From the NCBI GenBank assembly GCA_945485605.1, contig CALYSG010000101.1, positions 1 to 6,061 of the forward strand: 6,061 nucleotides of DNA, in the 5' to 3' direction. Within the stretch, counting starts at the first letter, position 1. Each line of letters begins with the position of its first letter. This document shows positions 5,836 to 6,061 of this stretch, piece after piece. A model generated the notes under the pieces. The model did no database searches. It was not told the DNA's origin and saw nothing but the letters and a program-made list of their open reading frames with translations. A program made the position numbers and the translations under genes. This DNA comes from an uncultured Clostridia bacterium. Lineage in GTDB: Bacteria > Bacillota > Clostridia > Oscillospirales > CAG-272.

Positions 5836-5867
5836 CCGCGGATTTTCTTTTTTGGACGCGGAGTTGC
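5826..5867 (-). terminator. Rho-independent terminator upstream of the operon
   Basis: In the minus-strand RNA the arm GCAA-CU-CCGCG (5867-5857) pairs with CGCGG-UUGC (5840-5832) as 9 bp with a 2-nt bulge, around an A-rich 16-nt loop, followed by UUUUUU (5831-5826). There is no U-tract on the other strand, so it serves minus-strand transcripts arriving from beyond 6061. It isolates the seven-gene operon from upstream transcription. Confidence 0.6.
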
Positions 5868-5906
5868 ACATTTGTCGGTGATATATGATAATTACGTCAA
5901 GCAAAG

Positions 5907-6061
5907 TCAATATCCTTTTCTATTCGGTATAATTATGTTGCATGAGTTTTTTGATAATCTAACTATATTGCTTTCGGTATAATCAGCGCGGTTATTTATC
6001 ATATCTGTTATATTTGGTTCGCTCTTAGATCTCTTAAAGCAATACATCTCTGACGCAAAGG
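5907..6061 (-). CDS. Possible 3' end of an unidentified upstream gene (partial, low confidence)
   Basis: One minus-strand frame is open from the window edge to a TGA at 5909-5907, about 40 nt before the terminator at 5826-5867, so it could be the tail of a gene beginning beyond 6061. Starting internally at ATG 6047 it would be a 46-residue peptide with two cysteines (3 and 36) and a C-terminal RKGY; that ATG has no clear Shine-Dalgarno. The stretch is distinctly more AT-rich than the operon genes, and I recognise no family. A competing frame closes at 6008 with a tail reading RCIALRDLRANQI, which looks at least as protein-like. The terminator indicates that some minus-strand gene ends here; which frame it uses is undecided. 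Confidence 0.2.
   Translation of the reverse strand, partial: FASEMYCFKRSKSEPNITDMINNRADYTESNIVRLSKNSCNIIIPNRKGY
5923..5983. repeat. Two copies of an 11-bp direct repeat, 50 bp apart
   Basis: TTCGGTATAAT occurs at 5923-5933 and at 5973-5983, in the AT-rich segment upstream of the operon. The sequence between and around the copies does not align, so this is not a tandem array. Each copy ends in TATAAT on the plus strand, but neither has a convincing -35 at 16-18 bp. The copies could be regulator binding sites or chance similarity in AT-rich DNA. Confidence 0.4.

Noticed and set aside
5034..5888. Plus-strand ORFs (5034-5525 and 5526-5888) opposite the kinase
   Set aside because: They mirror the kinase coding strand, and the second runs through the predicted promoter and terminator. 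Neither has protein-like features.
5885..5982. Two 15-codon plus-strand mini-ORFs (5885-5932 and 5935-5982), each ending SV-stop
   Set aside because: Considered as tandem precursor peptides. The shared ending comes only from the 11-bp repeat; the rest does not align and neither has a Shine-Dalgarno.
5907..6047. 46-codon minus-strand ORF as a RiPP precursor for the triad
   Set aside because: No convincing Shine-Dalgarno, no leader/core pattern, and a terminator separates it from the kinase. Kept only as a possible gene tail.
1..6061. tRNA, rRNA, CRISPR array, insertion sequence or phage attachment site
   Set aside because: No cloverleaf, repeat-spacer pattern, transposase, terminal inverted repeats or integrase was found on either strand.

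Overview
The window looks like part of a Bacillota (Firmicutes) chromosome, most likely an uncultured gut-type Clostridia. This rests on protein style (a clostridial-type Old Yellow Enzyme with a CxxCxxC tail, a PqqD-like/HprK-like pair), GGAG-type ribosome binding sites, GTG and TTG starts, and tight gene packing. I cannot name a genus.

Every convincing gene lies on the minus strand, so transcription runs from high to low coordinates. At the right edge (about 5826-6061) is an AT-rich, essentially non-coding segment. It holds a possible 3' end of an upstream minus-strand gene, a Rho-independent terminator for it, and an extended -10 promoter whose -35 overlaps the terminator's U-tract. This promoter fires into seven genes: HprK-like serine kinase (5771-5061), PqqD-like RRE protein (5056-4787), soluble signal-peptidase-like protein (4812-4339), alanine racemase (4331-3228), xylose-isomerase-like TIM-barrel protein (3208-2405), Old Yellow Enzyme-type oxidoreductase with a four-cysteine tail (2361-1066) and D-2-hydroxyacid dehydrogenase (1069-65). 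A symmetrical hairpin terminator at 27-55 closes the unit. Gaps never exceed 43 bp and two junctions overlap, so this is very probably one operon, complete within the window.

The first three genes form a compact set reminiscent of RiPP or protein-modification cassettes: an RRE to bind a peptide, a PEPCK/HprK-fold kinase like the lasso-peptide tailoring kinases, and a cytosolic Ser-His peptidase of the signal peptidase fold. No precursor peptide, radical SAM enzyme, cyclase or transporter is in the operon, so any substrate must be encoded elsewhere. The last three genes look like a small-molecule catabolic module (isomerase/epimerase, flavin/Fe-S reductase, NAD-dependent hydroxyacid dehydrogenase), with alanine racemase between the two halves. 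The triad is the most interesting content. The features that most repay a second look are its lack of a substrate gene, the absence of any membrane anchor on the peptidase, and a hairpin placed between the Shine-Dalgarno and start of the oxidoreductase.
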